This document shows, piece by piece, positions 25,405-33,599 of a stretch of 64,000 nucleotides of DNA (position 1 is its first letter; each line of letters starts with the position of its first letter). A program made the position numbers and the translations under genes. Below the pieces are notes generated by a model that was given only the letters and a program-made list of their open reading frames with translations, ran no database searches and was not told the origin of the DNA. The stretch spans positions 62,001 through 126,000 of the forward strand of contig JARRKC010000002.1 in NCBI GenBank assembly GCA_037388505.1. The letters run 5' to 3'. The DNA comes from JARRKC01 sp037388505 (GTDB lineage: Bacteria; Acidobacteriota; UBA6911; RPQK01; JAPXNP01).

Positions 25405-26561
25405 ATCGACTGCATCCCTCCAACGAATTCGTCGACTTCGGTACGGCCCAGGGTCAGAGCGGGCATCAATCGGAGGATGTTCGGATCATTGGAAGTTCCC
25501 GTCAGAATTCCCTGTTCGAACAGTCCCTGCTGAACTTGCTTGGCAGTGCGGTCGCGCAGGCTGAGGCCGATCAAGAACCCTTCACCGCGGACTTCTTGGA
25601 CTATGGGAATCCTTCTGAGTTGTTCGACGAGATACTGAGAAACTTCGGTTACATTCTGCAGGAGGCGTTCTTCCCCGATCACGTTCAAGGTTGCGAGAAT
25701 GGCCGCACAGGCAGCGGGATTTCCCCCGAAGGTGGTGCCGAGATCGCCCTTCTTCACCCGGGCGGCCAGATCCCGTGTAAGAAGGAGTGCTCCTGCGGGG
25801 TAGCCCGACGCAATCCCTTTGGCCAGGCTCGTCAGATCCGGAAGTATCCCGAGCTTCTGGGAGTAAAGGAAAGAAGTACCGGTGCGGCCGACGCCGGTCT
25901 GAATCTCATCGAAAATCAGGAGAGCGCCGTTGTTGCGGCAGGCCTGCTCGATCTCCATCAGACACGCAGGCGGGATGACGACCACGCCGCCCATGCTCTG
26001 AATTGGCTCGACGAGTACGGCGGCGGTGGAAGGCGAGATATGTTTCGGAATGTCGGATGCCGGCAAAATGGTGTGACCCGGGACTGGCGTGTTCAGATAC
26101 TCCCGGTAGCGGTCGATTCCGGTCGCCGAGAGACTCCCATACGTGCGTCCGTGGAAAGAGCCCTGACAGGAAATCACCTCGGTTCGACCTGTCAATGCGC
26201 GAGCCAGCTTGATGGCATTCTCATTGGCTTCGGCGCCGGAATTGACGAGGAGGACCTGCTGGTACGGCTCCGCCAACTGAATCAGCTTCTCCACGGCGCT
26301 GGCCCGCACCGAATTGTAGGTGGCATTCGAATAGAAAATCAGTTCGTGCAGCTGGCGGCTGACGGACTCGACGACCCTGGGGTGACAGTGGCCGGTCGAG
26401 GTCACGGCATGGCCGGCATAGAGATCGAGAAAGCGCCGGCCCTGTTGATCGAAGACGTAGCAGCCTTCCCCCCGGTCGACGACGATGGGGAGCTTGGCGT
26501 AGACGTTCAGTTGATAGCGATCTTCCTGCTCCATCGTGGAGAGTGTGTCGGTCGTCTTCAT
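25401..26561 (-). CDS. argD: Acetylornithine aminotransferase
   Basis: ArgD transfers an amino group from glutamate to N-acetylglutamate semialdehyde with PLP. The 386-residue class III aminotransferase shows VNSGAEANENAIKLA near residue 107, the GSFHGRTYGSLSATG loop, LIFDEIQTGVGRTG near 215 and the PLP lysine in SLAKGIASGYP near 245. Neighbouring argC and argB support the arginine role; class III relatives such as succinylornithine transaminase cannot be excluded by sequence alone. The gap to argC is three bases. Confidence 0.92.
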   Translation of the reverse strand: MKTTDTLSTMEQEDRYQLNVYAKLPIVVDRGEGCYVFDQQGRRFLDLYAGHAVTSTGHCHPRVVESVSRQLHELIFYSNATYNSVRASAVEKLIQLAEPYQQVLLVNSGAEANENAIKLARALTGRTEVISCQGSFHGRTYGSLSATGIDRYREYLNTPVPGHTILPASDIPKHISPSTAAVLVEPIQSMGGVVVIPPACLMEIEQACRNNGALLIFDEIQTGVGRTGTSFLYSQKLGILPDLTSLAKGIASGYPAGALLLTRDLAARVKKGDLGTTFGGNPAACAAILATLNVIGEERLLQNVTEVSQYLVEQLRRIPIVQEVRGEGFLIGLSLRDRTAKQVQQGLFEQGILTGTSNDPNILRLMPALTLGRTEVDEFVGGMQSI

Positions 26562-26564
26562 GGC

Positions 26565-27575
26565 TTACGGGAAAAGCGGCGCCTGATCGATCGCTGTGGT
26601 TTCCTCGAAACCACAGAGAATATTCATATTCTGAACCGCTTGACCGGCGGCTCCCTTCTGCAAATTGTCGAGCGTCGACCAGACGATCAGGTGCTCTCCG
26701 TCGGTCGAAGCCGCGATGTCGACGTAGTTCGAGTGTTCCACACTGCTGCTGTCCGGCATTCCCGGAATCCAGCGAACGAAAGGTTCGCGGCCATAGTAGT
26801 CAGCGTACAGCTCCTCGATCTGCGGGGCCGTTTTGGGCGCCTTGAGCTTCAAGTAGTGGCTCGCGAAGATTCCCCGCACCAGGGGTGTGGAATGCGCCTG
26901 GAAGATCAGTGGATTGTCGGAGTTGGCCAGGACTTGGCGCATTTCCGGAAGGTGCTGGTGAGCAAACGGCTTGTACGGGAACAATGAGTGGCTGCGCCGG
27001 GGATGATGCGTTCCGGGCGTCGGTGTTCTGCCTGCTCCCGATGAACCCGTCTTCGAATCGACATAGACGCTGCCGTCGATCCAACTTTCCCGGTAAAGCG
27101 GATACAGGGCCAGAATCGTCGCGGTGGCGAAACAGCCCGGGTTGGCGACCCTGTGTTTCCCGCGGAGCCTGTCGCGACCGATTTCCGGAAGTCCGTAAAC
27201 GAACTCGGGCAGGCTTTCAAGGGCGGTCATGGGAAAGCCGTAATAATGCTCGAATTCATCCGGATCGTGGAGTCGGAAATCTCCGCTCAGATCGATCACG
27301 ATCAGCTCCGCGGGAAGCTTGGGCACAACATGCATGGCCTTTCCATGCGGTAGCGCCAGAAACAGAACGTCTGCCGCGCTCGACAAGACCTCCTCCATTG
27401 GTGAGAACCGGAGGTCGACGATGCCCCGCAGGTGAGGATAGAGTCGACACACTTCGATTCCTGCATGTTGTTCCGAAGAAACTGCCTTGATTTCAACGTT
27501 CGGGTGGCGCAGGAGAATACTGATCAGCTCCAGGCCACCGTAGCCGGAACCCCCGGCAACCGCAATCTTCAGCAT
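26565..27575 (-). CDS. argC: N-acetyl-gamma-glutamyl-phosphate reductase
   Basis: ArgC makes N-acetylglutamate semialdehyde using NADPH. The 336-residue protein begins with the Rossmann motif IAVAGGSGYGGLELI. The catalytic cysteine is in VANPGCFATATIL near residue 150, and the histidine region SPHV-type appears further on. ATG 27575 is chosen because it overlaps the upstream P-loop gene stop by seven bases. It is the second gene of the arginine operon. Confidence 0.94.
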   Translation of the reverse strand: MLKIAVAGGSGYGGLELISILLRHPNVEIKAVSSEQHAGIEVCRLYPHLRGIVDLRFSPMEEVLSSAADVLFLALPHGKAMHVVPKLPAELIVIDLSGDFRLHDPDEFEHYYGFPMTALESLPEFVYGLPEIGRDRLRGKHRVANPGCFATATILALYPLYRESWIDGSVYVDSKTGSSGAGRTPTPGTHHPRRSHSLFPYKPFAHQHLPEMRQVLANSDNPLIFQAHSTPLVRGIFASHYLKLKAPKTAPQIEELYADYYGREPFVRWIPGMPDSSSVEHSNYVDIAASTDGEHLIVWSTLDNLQKGAAGQAVQNMNILCGFEETTAIDQAPLFP

Positions 27576-28651
27576 GGGCGAAGGCTCTTGAGTACGAAAC
27601 TGCACAGCTTTCCTGAGCTATCAAACGGATTCGCTGCAGTGATGCCCCAACTGTCTTCGATGAATCTTACGCCCTCGCCGCTGTCGGTGACGGGGCCAGA
27701 GACCAGTAGCGGCTGGCGGGCGGTGTCGATACCGTTCTGACGCAACCACTCGATGGCACCCCAACTCCCCATCAGGTCGTTGGCGCAGATGATCATACAG
27801 ACCTGCCGGCCCAACAATTCGCGGTCGGCGAAAAGTGACGAAACGTGATAGCCGCCGAGGATGCCGTCTCCCATTTCGAGAACGATGAAGTCCGGTCTCG
27901 GTTGAGACAGATGATGCACCATCGACCGAGCGACCTGCACGAGGGAGGAAACATCCGCACTGGACGGCAGGCCGAAATCGTGGAAGCTGAGGACTTTTCC
28001 GGATCCGGAACTGGCCATCACGTTGAGGTCGCGTCGGCATGCCACCCCGGCGACCTTCCCGGCGTGAATGTCGAATTTTCGCTTGCTAAAGCCTTCGATA
28101 ATGGTCCGACAGACCGTCGTCTTCCCGGAGTTCATGCAGGTGCCAAGGACAAAGACCAGCGGAACGTTCGGCAGCGGGTCGTCGACGAAAGGCAGGGCGG
28201 CGTCCACGAGGTTGACCGGTCGCTCCTCTTCGATGATCGTCCCGAGGTACGTCAGCAAGGTCGGCCATTCCAGGTTCCGATGAAAGGCCGTGCACTCTCC
28301 GATCACTCCGCCCTTATTCAGGAGCTGGATCGGCTGGCCCACAAAGAGAGGATGCGGGACGTCCCCCGAGAACCCGTGCAGCGCACGCCGGCTGCCCAAG
28401 GCACCGACGATGGTCATTCCCGGTTCAAGAATCACGTCGGATCCGTCCGGCAGCTCGAGCGCAGGGTAAACCGGATTGACCTCTTCGACGCGGGCCAAAA
28501 CCAGATCGCCGGCCCTCGGATTGGCGATCTCGGCCGTCTGGAGCGGCGGTACAAGATTGAGACGGGAAGCGCAGGAGCTTATGTAGTCGGGAGCGGAGTC
28601 TCCCGTCAGATTGGCAACTGCCATCGAATTGTGAAAACTATGTAATTGCAT
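27569..28651 (-). CDS. Unknown P-loop NTPase leading the arginine operon
   Basis: This 360-residue protein was not recognised with certainty. A beta-rich N-terminal part (about 45-125, GDLVLARVEEV) precedes a P-loop, VLGTCMNSGKTT (about 168-179), followed by AGKVAGVACRRD (about 197-208) and a Walker B-like DFIVLEMGDGILGG (about 254-267). The order resembles SIMIBI-type NTPases such as dethiobiotin synthetase, and also the DUF1611/DgcN family, which includes a D-glutamate N-acetyltransferase. It is first in the operon, behind an ARG-box promoter, and its stop overlaps argC. A role in or near glutamate acylation or its control is an inference. Confidence 0.8.
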   Translation of the reverse strand: MQLHSFHNSMAVANLTGDSAPDYISSCASRLNLVPPLQTAEIANPRAGDLVLARVEEVNPVYPALELPDGSDVILEPGMTIVGALGSRRALHGFSGDVPHPLFVGQPIQLLNKGGVIGECTAFHRNLEWPTLLTYLGTIIEEERPVNLVDAALPFVDDPLPNVPLVFVLGTCMNSGKTTVCRTIIEGFSKRKFDIHAGKVAGVACRRDLNVMASSGSGKVLSFHDFGLPSSADVSSLVQVARSMVHHLSQPRPDFIVLEMGDGILGGYHVSSLFADRELLGRQVCMIICANDLMGSWGAIEWLRQNGIDTARQPLLVSGPVTDSGEGVRFIEDSWGITAANPFDSSGKLCSFVLKSLRPC

Positions 28652-28782
28652 GGAAATACAGGAATTCCTTTTCGCTTGGGTTGAGAATGGCGCGACAAAC
28701 AGAGGTGTGGGTTTAGCGCCTGATGTGAAGGCGCCTGAGTTGCGGGATCCTAATCATTCGCGCAAACAAGCAATGCATAGAC

Positions 28783-28796
28783 TGCATAATTATACA
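28783..28796 (-). promoter_or_regulatory. ARG-box-like operator of the arginine operon
   Basis: TGCATAATTATACA matches the core ARG-box consensus TGAATAATTATTCA at 12 of 14 positions and is nearly palindromic. It covers the -10 of the operon promoter, the classical position for repression by ArgR with arginine as co-repressor. A second imperfect palindrome, GCAT-CCT-ATGC (28804-28814), lies next to it over the spacer and -35. Confidence 0.6.
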
Positions 28797-28816
28797 TACT
28801 CCAGCATCCTATGCAA
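28789..28816 (-). promoter_or_regulatory. Promoter of the arginine operon
   Basis: On the minus strand TTGCAT (28811-28816) and a perfect TATAAT (28789-28794) are separated by 16 bp. Transcription would start near 28782-28777 and give a leader of about 126-131 nt before the P-loop gene. The promoter lies just downstream of rsmI, so the arginine operon can be transcribed on its own. Confidence 0.6.
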
Positions 28817-28843
28817 GTTTTATTTCGCCTCGCGATGGATCTT

Positions 28844-29701
28844 TCACGAATCGGGGGGAGAGGCCGGAGGATGGGCAACGGCTCGATACACTTCCTGCCG
28901 GCTGAGCCCCAGTTCGGAGGCCGCGCGGCGAACGGCATCCTTGCGCGATAGGCCCAGCAGCTCAACCAGCCCGGAAACGTAGCAGGCTACGTCGATGGCC
29001 GGTCGATCCTCATCGGGAGCCGGGGCGTCCTGAGCCCCCTTGATGACGAGAGTGTATTCCCCGCGAGGAGCTTGGCCTCGAGTCCTTTCGCCAAGTTCGC
29101 GAAGTGAGCCGAACAGAGATTCTTCGTGAATCTTGGTCATTTCACGAATCAGGAATGCAGGACGGTCGCCCAAAACCTTCTGGACCTGATCCAGGGTCGC
29201 GTGGAGATGATGGGGCGAGAGGTAGAAGACCAGAGTCGCACGGCACGACGCGATTTCCCTCAGCTGCTTGTCGAGCGCCGACGGTTTGGACGCCAGAAAG
29301 CCGCCGAACAGCACCTGGTCGGTGGGCAGGCCGGACACCGAGACCGCCGCAGCACCGGCAAAAGGCCCGGGAATCGGGACCACCCGCACTCCTTCTTCGC
29401 GGCACGCTTTGATCAGGCGGTAACCCGGATCGGACAGAAGCGGCGTTCCGGCATCCGATACCAGAGCGAGGGACTTCCCTTCTCGAAGTTCACGAAGCAG
29501 GACTTCGGCCTTCGCATCCTCGTTGTGTTCGTGATAGCTCGTCATGGGCGTGGAGAGCTGAAAGCGACTCAGCAACTTCCGGGTGTGACGGGTGTCCTCG
29601 CAGGCGATCAAATCCACGCGCGAAAGCAAGTCGAGTGCCCGCGAGCCGAGGTCCTCGAGGTTCCCGATCGGCGTTGCGACGACATAAAGGGTTCCGGACA
29701 T
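28844..29701 (-). CDS. rsmI: 16S rRNA (cytidine-1402-2'-O)-methyltransferase
   Basis: RsmI methylates the ribose of C1402 in the ribosomal decoding centre. The 285-residue tetrapyrrole-methylase-fold protein starts SGTLYVVATPIGNLEDLGSRAL, with ACEDTRHTRKLL, ALVSDAGTPLLSDPGY and IPGPFAGAAAVSVSGLPTD following, all family signatures. The C-terminal LSRKDAVRRAASELGLSRQEVY helix pair is also typical. ATG 29701 follows GGGGAGGAAG. It is the last gene of a gltX-GT2-pdxJ-rsmI run. Confidence 0.93.
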   Translation of the reverse strand: MSGTLYVVATPIGNLEDLGSRALDLLSRVDLIACEDTRHTRKLLSRFQLSTPMTSYHEHNEDAKAEVLLRELREGKSLALVSDAGTPLLSDPGYRLIKACREEGVRVVPIPGPFAGAAAVSVSGLPTDQVLFGGFLASKPSALDKQLREIASCRATLVFYLSPHHLHATLDQVQKVLGDRPAFLIREMTKIHEESLFGSLRELGERTRGQAPRGEYTLVIKGAQDAPAPDEDRPAIDVACYVSGLVELLGLSRKDAVRRAASELGLSRQEVYRAVAHPPASPPDS

Positions 29702-29760
29702 CCCGGCTTCCTCCCCGTCCTGTTGCGGAACCCGGTGAGACAGGCGGGTTCGATTCACCC

Positions 29761-30510
29761 TCACTCGTCGAGGAATTCGCCCCGCATGGCAGAGAGCATG
29801 TCACGGACAGCTCGCTCCAGGCCGACCAACGCCGCGCGGGCAATGATGTTGTGTCCGATGTTGAGTTCCTCGATTTCAGGGATCGAGCTGACGGGAAACA
29901 CATTCCGATAGGTGAGCCCGTGACCGGCCAAGATGCGCAGCCCCCGCGAGGCGCCCTCTTCAGCCACCTCGGTCAGCCTCTCCAACTCGTCCTCAAAGAG
30001 GGGATCCCATTCCTTGAGGCCCTTGGGAACGGCCCGCGAATAGGCAGCCGTATTCAGTTCGACCAATGCGGCTCCAACTTCGGTTGCAGCCTCGAGCAGT
30101 GCGGGCTCGGGATCGATGAACAGTGAAACAACGATCCCGGCCTCTCTCAGTTCCCGAATAGCCCGAGTCAGCTCCTTGCGCTGCCTCAGCAGATCCAGGC
30201 CTCCCTCTGTCGTAATCTCGTCCGGCGATTCGGGGACCAGAGTCGCCGTATCCGGCTTCAAATCGCGAATCAAGTTGACCATTTCAGGGGTGACGGCCAT
30301 CTCGACATTCAGCCTCGTCTGCACTGTCTCTCGCAGGAGGCGGACATCCCGGTCTTTGATGTGGCGACGATCCCCCCGCAGATGCACCGTAATGCCGTGA
30401 GCTCCGGCGTGTTCTGCAAGGAAGGCCGCAGAAACGGGATCAGGTTCCAGAGCCCTTCGCGCCTCTCGGATCGTGGCGACATGGTCGATATTCACTCCAA
30501 GCTTGGTCAT
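29761..30510 (-). CDS. pdxJ: Pyridoxine 5'-phosphate synthase
   Basis: PdxJ condenses 3-amino-2-oxopropyl phosphate with deoxyxylulose 5-phosphate to form pyridoxine 5'-phosphate, in the DXP-dependent B6 pathway. The 249-residue TIM barrel shows GVNIDHVATIREAR, GITVHLRGDRRHIKDRDV, and the C-terminal AGHGLTYRNV and EELNIGHNIIARAA. The organism therefore makes B6 de novo, which serves PLP enzymes in this window such as ArgD, threonine synthase and YggS. Confidence 0.94.
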   Translation of the reverse strand: MTKLGVNIDHVATIREARRALEPDPVSAAFLAEHAGAHGITVHLRGDRRHIKDRDVRLLRETVQTRLNVEMAVTPEMVNLIRDLKPDTATLVPESPDEITTEGGLDLLRQRKELTRAIRELREAGIVVSLFIDPEPALLEAATEVGAALVELNTAAYSRAVPKGLKEWDPLFEDELERLTEVAEEGASRGLRILAGHGLTYRNVFPVSSIPEIEELNIGHNIIARAALVGLERAVRDMLSAMRGEFLDE

Positions 30511-30560
30511 GCTGCCAATCCCCTCTCGTCTGCCTGTTCTCCATGAAGGGAGAACTCAAA

Positions 30561-31316
30561 TCACAGGGAGGACGCCCCGCGGTCGTAGGATCCACTCGCA
30601 TTATTCAAGTGTAGACGCAGAAGGTCAACAATCACGGAAGGCGCGTGAACGAACGGGTGGACTCTACTGTCACCCGAATGATGCCACTCGACCGGAAGCT
30701 CCGCCACTCGAAGTCCCCACTTCTGAGCGATGAACAGGATTTCGACGTCGAACGCAAAGCCCTCGAGCCGCTGTCGTTCGAACACGGCTCGGCAGGAGGA
30801 CATCCGAAAGAGCTTGAAGCCGCACTGCGTATCCTTGAAGTGGAGTCGCGTCAGCAGTCGCATGAGGCCGTTGAAGGTTTTCCCGAGTCGCTCCCGATAC
30901 CACGGCTGGTGGACTCGAATCTGAGCTCCGACAATGGCGCGGGAGCCAAAGGCGATATCCAGAGACGACTCCTCGAGTGCCTTTTCCAGCTTCTCCAACT
31001 CCGTGAGCGGAGTGCTGAGATCTGCATCGGTCATCAGGAGCAGTTCACCTTCGGCGGCCAAGGCTCCCTGCCGCACGCTGAAGCCCTTGCCCCGGTTCGT
31101 CGGGTGAGCCAGAAGGCGGATCATCCCCGGCTCATTGTCTCCGGAACATTTCTTGACGATCTCGGATGTGCGGTCCTCAGAGCCGTCGTCGACCACCAAA
31201 ATCTCGAATGCATTCCTCGTCTCCCGAAGAAATCGGACCAACTCCCCAAGCGTCTCCCGGAGACGGTGTTCCTCGTTGAAAGCAGGGACGACGACCGAGA
31301 GCGAGCGTTCAACCAT
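30561..31316 (-). CDS. Family 2 glycosyltransferase, dolichyl-phosphate glucosyltransferase-like
   Basis: This is a 251-residue GT-A-fold enzyme that probably transfers sugar from a nucleotide sugar to a lipid phosphate. It shows VVVPAFNEEHRLRETLGEL, VVDDGSEDRTSEIV, GKGFSVRQGALAAEGE and the metal-binding TDADLSTPL. GSRAIVGAQIRVHQ and LHFKDTQCGFKLFR follow, typical of the DPM1/ALG5-type subfamily. No membrane helices are seen. It overlaps the gltX stop by eight bases. The acceptor lipid is unknown. Confidence 0.87.
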   Translation of the reverse strand: MVERSLSVVVPAFNEEHRLRETLGELVRFLRETRNAFEILVVDDGSEDRTSEIVKKCSGDNEPGMIRLLAHPTNRGKGFSVRQGALAAEGELLLMTDADLSTPLTELEKLEKALEESSLDIAFGSRAIVGAQIRVHQPWYRERLGKTFNGLMRLLTRLHFKDTQCGFKLFRMSSCRAVFERQRLEGFAFDVEILFIAQKWGLRVAELPVEWHHSGDSRVHPFVHAPSVIVDLLRLHLNNASGSYDRGASSL

Positions 31317-32727
31317 GGATCAGCGTCTCGATCGCGCGCGCCAGTCGCTGTACGGTCTTCTGTTGACCGAGTGTAACCAGCACCTCGAAAAGGCCAGGAG
31401 CCTGGGCCCGGCCGGTCGCCGCTACACGAACCGCTCCAATGAGTCGACCCGCCTTCACGCCTCGGCTTTCAGCGACGCGGCGTAACACCTCCTCGGTCGT
31501 TTCGAGATTGAATTCCGACAAATCCGTGAACTCGGTCCGCAAATCTTCAAGAGCCTGAATGAGGCACTTCCGCTCGTCGGGCCGGGTAGGATTGAGGTAT
31601 CGCTCGACCGCATCCTCCGCGTAATCGAACTCATCGGTAAAGAACGCCCTTCCGTAGACCGGAAAGTCGAGCAGGTTTCCGACTCGTGTCTTGAGCAGAT
31701 CGATGACCGACAGCAGCCAGTCATGGCATGACGACTCCCAAGACGCCTGCCAGAGCCCTCGTTCTCTGAGCAAGGGCTGCAAAAGAGGCTCCAATTCTGA
31801 GGCGCCGGCCGACGACAGATAGCGCTTGTTCATCCACTCCAGCTTGCTGATGTCGAAAACGGCATCGGCCTTGTTGACCCGCGACAGATCAAACCGCTCG
31901 ATCAGTTCGTCGTCGTTGAGCAACTCAGAATCGTCTCCGGGCGACCATCCCAGCAGGGCCAGGTAATTGCGCACGGCCGACGGTAGCAGGCCCATCCGGC
32001 TGTATTCCGTTACCGAGGTCGCTCCATGCCGCTTGCTGAGCCGCTTTCGATCCGGTCCCAAAATCAAGGGAAGATGCGCAAAGACCGGGAGAGGCGCTCC
32101 CAAAGCCTGATAGAGCAACACATGCTTGCTCGTGTTCGAGAGGTGATCGGCCCCCCGGATGACGTGACTGATGCGCATATCGAGATCGTCGGCCACGACG
32201 CTGAGGTGATAAGTAGGGAAGCCGTCGGATCGAAGAATGACGAAATCTTTGATATTGCCGGAATCGACCACGACGCGGCCGAAGACCTGGTCGAGGAAGG
32301 CCACGCGCTGATCCTCCGGCACTTTGAACCGAACGGCAAAGGGTTCTCCCGCCTTGGCCCGTCTTTCCGACTCCGCTGCCGGCAAGTCTCGGTAACTCCG
32401 AGGTGTGCCGCCCGGCTCCTCGGCCGAGCTGAAATCGCGGTAGGCGCTGCTATCTCGGATGAGCTGATCGACCAGGGATTGGTAGAGGTCAACCCTTTCA
32501 GACTGGAAATAAGGTCCCTCATCCCAATCGATGCCCAGCCAGCGCAGTCCTTCGAGGATCCCTTCCACCATGGGGCCACTGGATCGCTTTTCATCCGTGT
32601 CTTCGATGCGAAGCAGGAATGTTCCACCCTTCTGCCGCGCGAAGAGCCAGTTGAAAAGCGCGGTTCTCGCGCCACCAATATGGAGGTACCCCGTCGGGCT
32701 GGGAGCGAATCTAACACGTACCGTCAT
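31309..32727 (-). CDS. gltX: Glutamate-tRNA ligase
   Basis: GltX charges tRNA(Glu), and in organisms using GatCAB also tRNA(Gln). The 472-residue class I synthetase has the HIGH-type motif in PSPTGYLHIGGARTALFNWL near the start and the KMSKS-type motif in KRLSKRHGATSV near residue 230. ATG 32727 sits directly before the first conserved strand; the longer frame to 32814 adds unrelated sequence. A non-discriminating GltX would fit the gatC-gatA pair nearby, but that is not proven here. Confidence 0.95.
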   Translation of the reverse strand: MTVRVRFAPSPTGYLHIGGARTALFNWLFARQKGGTFLLRIEDTDEKRSSGPMVEGILEGLRWLGIDWDEGPYFQSERVDLYQSLVDQLIRDSSAYRDFSSAEEPGGTPRSYRDLPAAESERRAKAGEPFAVRFKVPEDQRVAFLDQVFGRVVVDSGNIKDFVILRSDGFPTYHLSVVADDLDMRISHVIRGADHLSNTSKHVLLYQALGAPLPVFAHLPLILGPDRKRLSKRHGATSVTEYSRMGLLPSAVRNYLALLGWSPGDDSELLNDDELIERFDLSRVNKADAVFDISKLEWMNKRYLSSAGASELEPLLQPLLRERGLWQASWESSCHDWLLSVIDLLKTRVGNLLDFPVYGRAFFTDEFDYAEDAVERYLNPTRPDERKCLIQALEDLRTEFTDLSEFNLETTEEVLRRVAESRGVKAGRLIGAVRVAATGRAQAPGLFEVLVTLGQQKTVQRLARAIETLIHG

Positions 32728-32784
32728 AACAGCAGGTCCACTACAATAGCAGAACGCCGATCGGACCCGCACGGGCGGGGCCGA

Positions 32785-32877
32785 AACCTCGAGGACCAAG
32801 GGACCAAATCCCAAATCGACCCGACCTCGATCCGCTCCCTTGGGAATTGGCCTCCCTGGGATTGGGTTCTTCGCGCC
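32785..32877. repeat. CCAAATCCC/GGGATTGG imperfect inverted repeat
   Basis: The 162-bp gap between gltX and the pirin-like gene holds AAGGGACCAAATCCCAAATC and, about 35 bp later, CCCTTGGGAATTGG and CTGGGATTGGG, which pair imperfectly. A related segment occurs at about 46203-46292 (CCCCAAATCCCAAAAGGGG and CCTTGGTCCTTGGG). It appears to be a dispersed intergenic repeat. Confidence 0.5.
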
Positions 32878-32889
32878 CGACGGCGTGTT

Positions 32890-33576
32890 CTATGCCATGT
32901 CAACAAGCAACAGCTCCGTGGTTTGAACGGCGGCGATGGGGACTGAACTCACTCTTCGAATGAACGCTGCATCCCGAGGCAAGAGTCGGTCTTGCTCGAG
33001 TCTGACTGTGCCTCTGAGGACCAGAAGAAAGAGTTTCCGACTGAGCAGCGTCTCGAAGATGAGGTTTTCCCCGGCCCGCATGTAGCCGCGATAGACGGCG
33101 CTGTCCAGGGAAATTCCGGGTACATCCCCGTGACCCTGTCCCGAGACCAGACAGCCCAGATCGGGAGACCGCCTCGTCCGGCTCACGTGCCCCATCCGGT
33201 TCGAGGAAGCGGAATCATCCGAGAGGGTCGTGAGACCAATCTCTACGAAATGGGCTTCTTCCGTCCCAGTGCGATAAACGATGCTGTCGCCGTCGCGCGG
33301 CGTCGTGACCGAATAGTCCCGTGGCCCCAGTTGAACATCTGAGGCTGAAGCCACTTCCACAGTCAGCGTCCCCGACAGAAGATAGGTCACGACCGTCACT
33401 TCTCTGAAAGGTCCGCGCGTCACTTCACAGTCAGGCTGTTGGAGTGTATCCAGGCAGTAACCCAACGGGCCGAAAGGCTGAAACTCCCATTCCGAAGTCA
33501 TCTGCAGGTGGGAATAGGTCGTGTAGCTCACGGTCTGCATGCGCCTTCGCTGATTTCTTCTGTAGACCTCGTACAT
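32890..33576 (-). CDS. Pirin-like bicupin with degenerate metal site
   Basis: This is a 228-residue protein resembling a pirin/YhhW bicupin. The segment FQPFGPLGYCLDT, then REVTVVTYLLSGTLTVE, corresponds to the pirin cupin entry where HPHRGFE-type histidines normally bind iron. Those histidines are missing here: CEVTRGPFREV has none. A second cupin-like half contains ENLIFETLLSRKLFLLVLRG. ATG 33540 is an alternative start with GAAGG before it. Function is unknown; it may be a sensor or structural relative rather than a dioxygenase. Confidence 0.6.
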   Translation of the reverse strand: MYEVYRRNQRRRMQTVSYTTYSHLQMTSEWEFQPFGPLGYCLDTLQQPDCEVTRGPFREVTVVTYLLSGTLTVEVASASDVQLGPRDYSVTTPRDGDSIVYRTGTEEAHFVEIGLTTLSDDSASSNRMGHVSRTRRSPDLGCLVSGQGHGDVPGISLDSAVYRGYMRAGENLIFETLLSRKLFLLVLRGTVRLEQDRLLPRDAAFIRRVSSVPIAAVQTTELLLVDMA

Positions 33577-33599
33577 GATGCGGATGCTTTCAGAACTTG

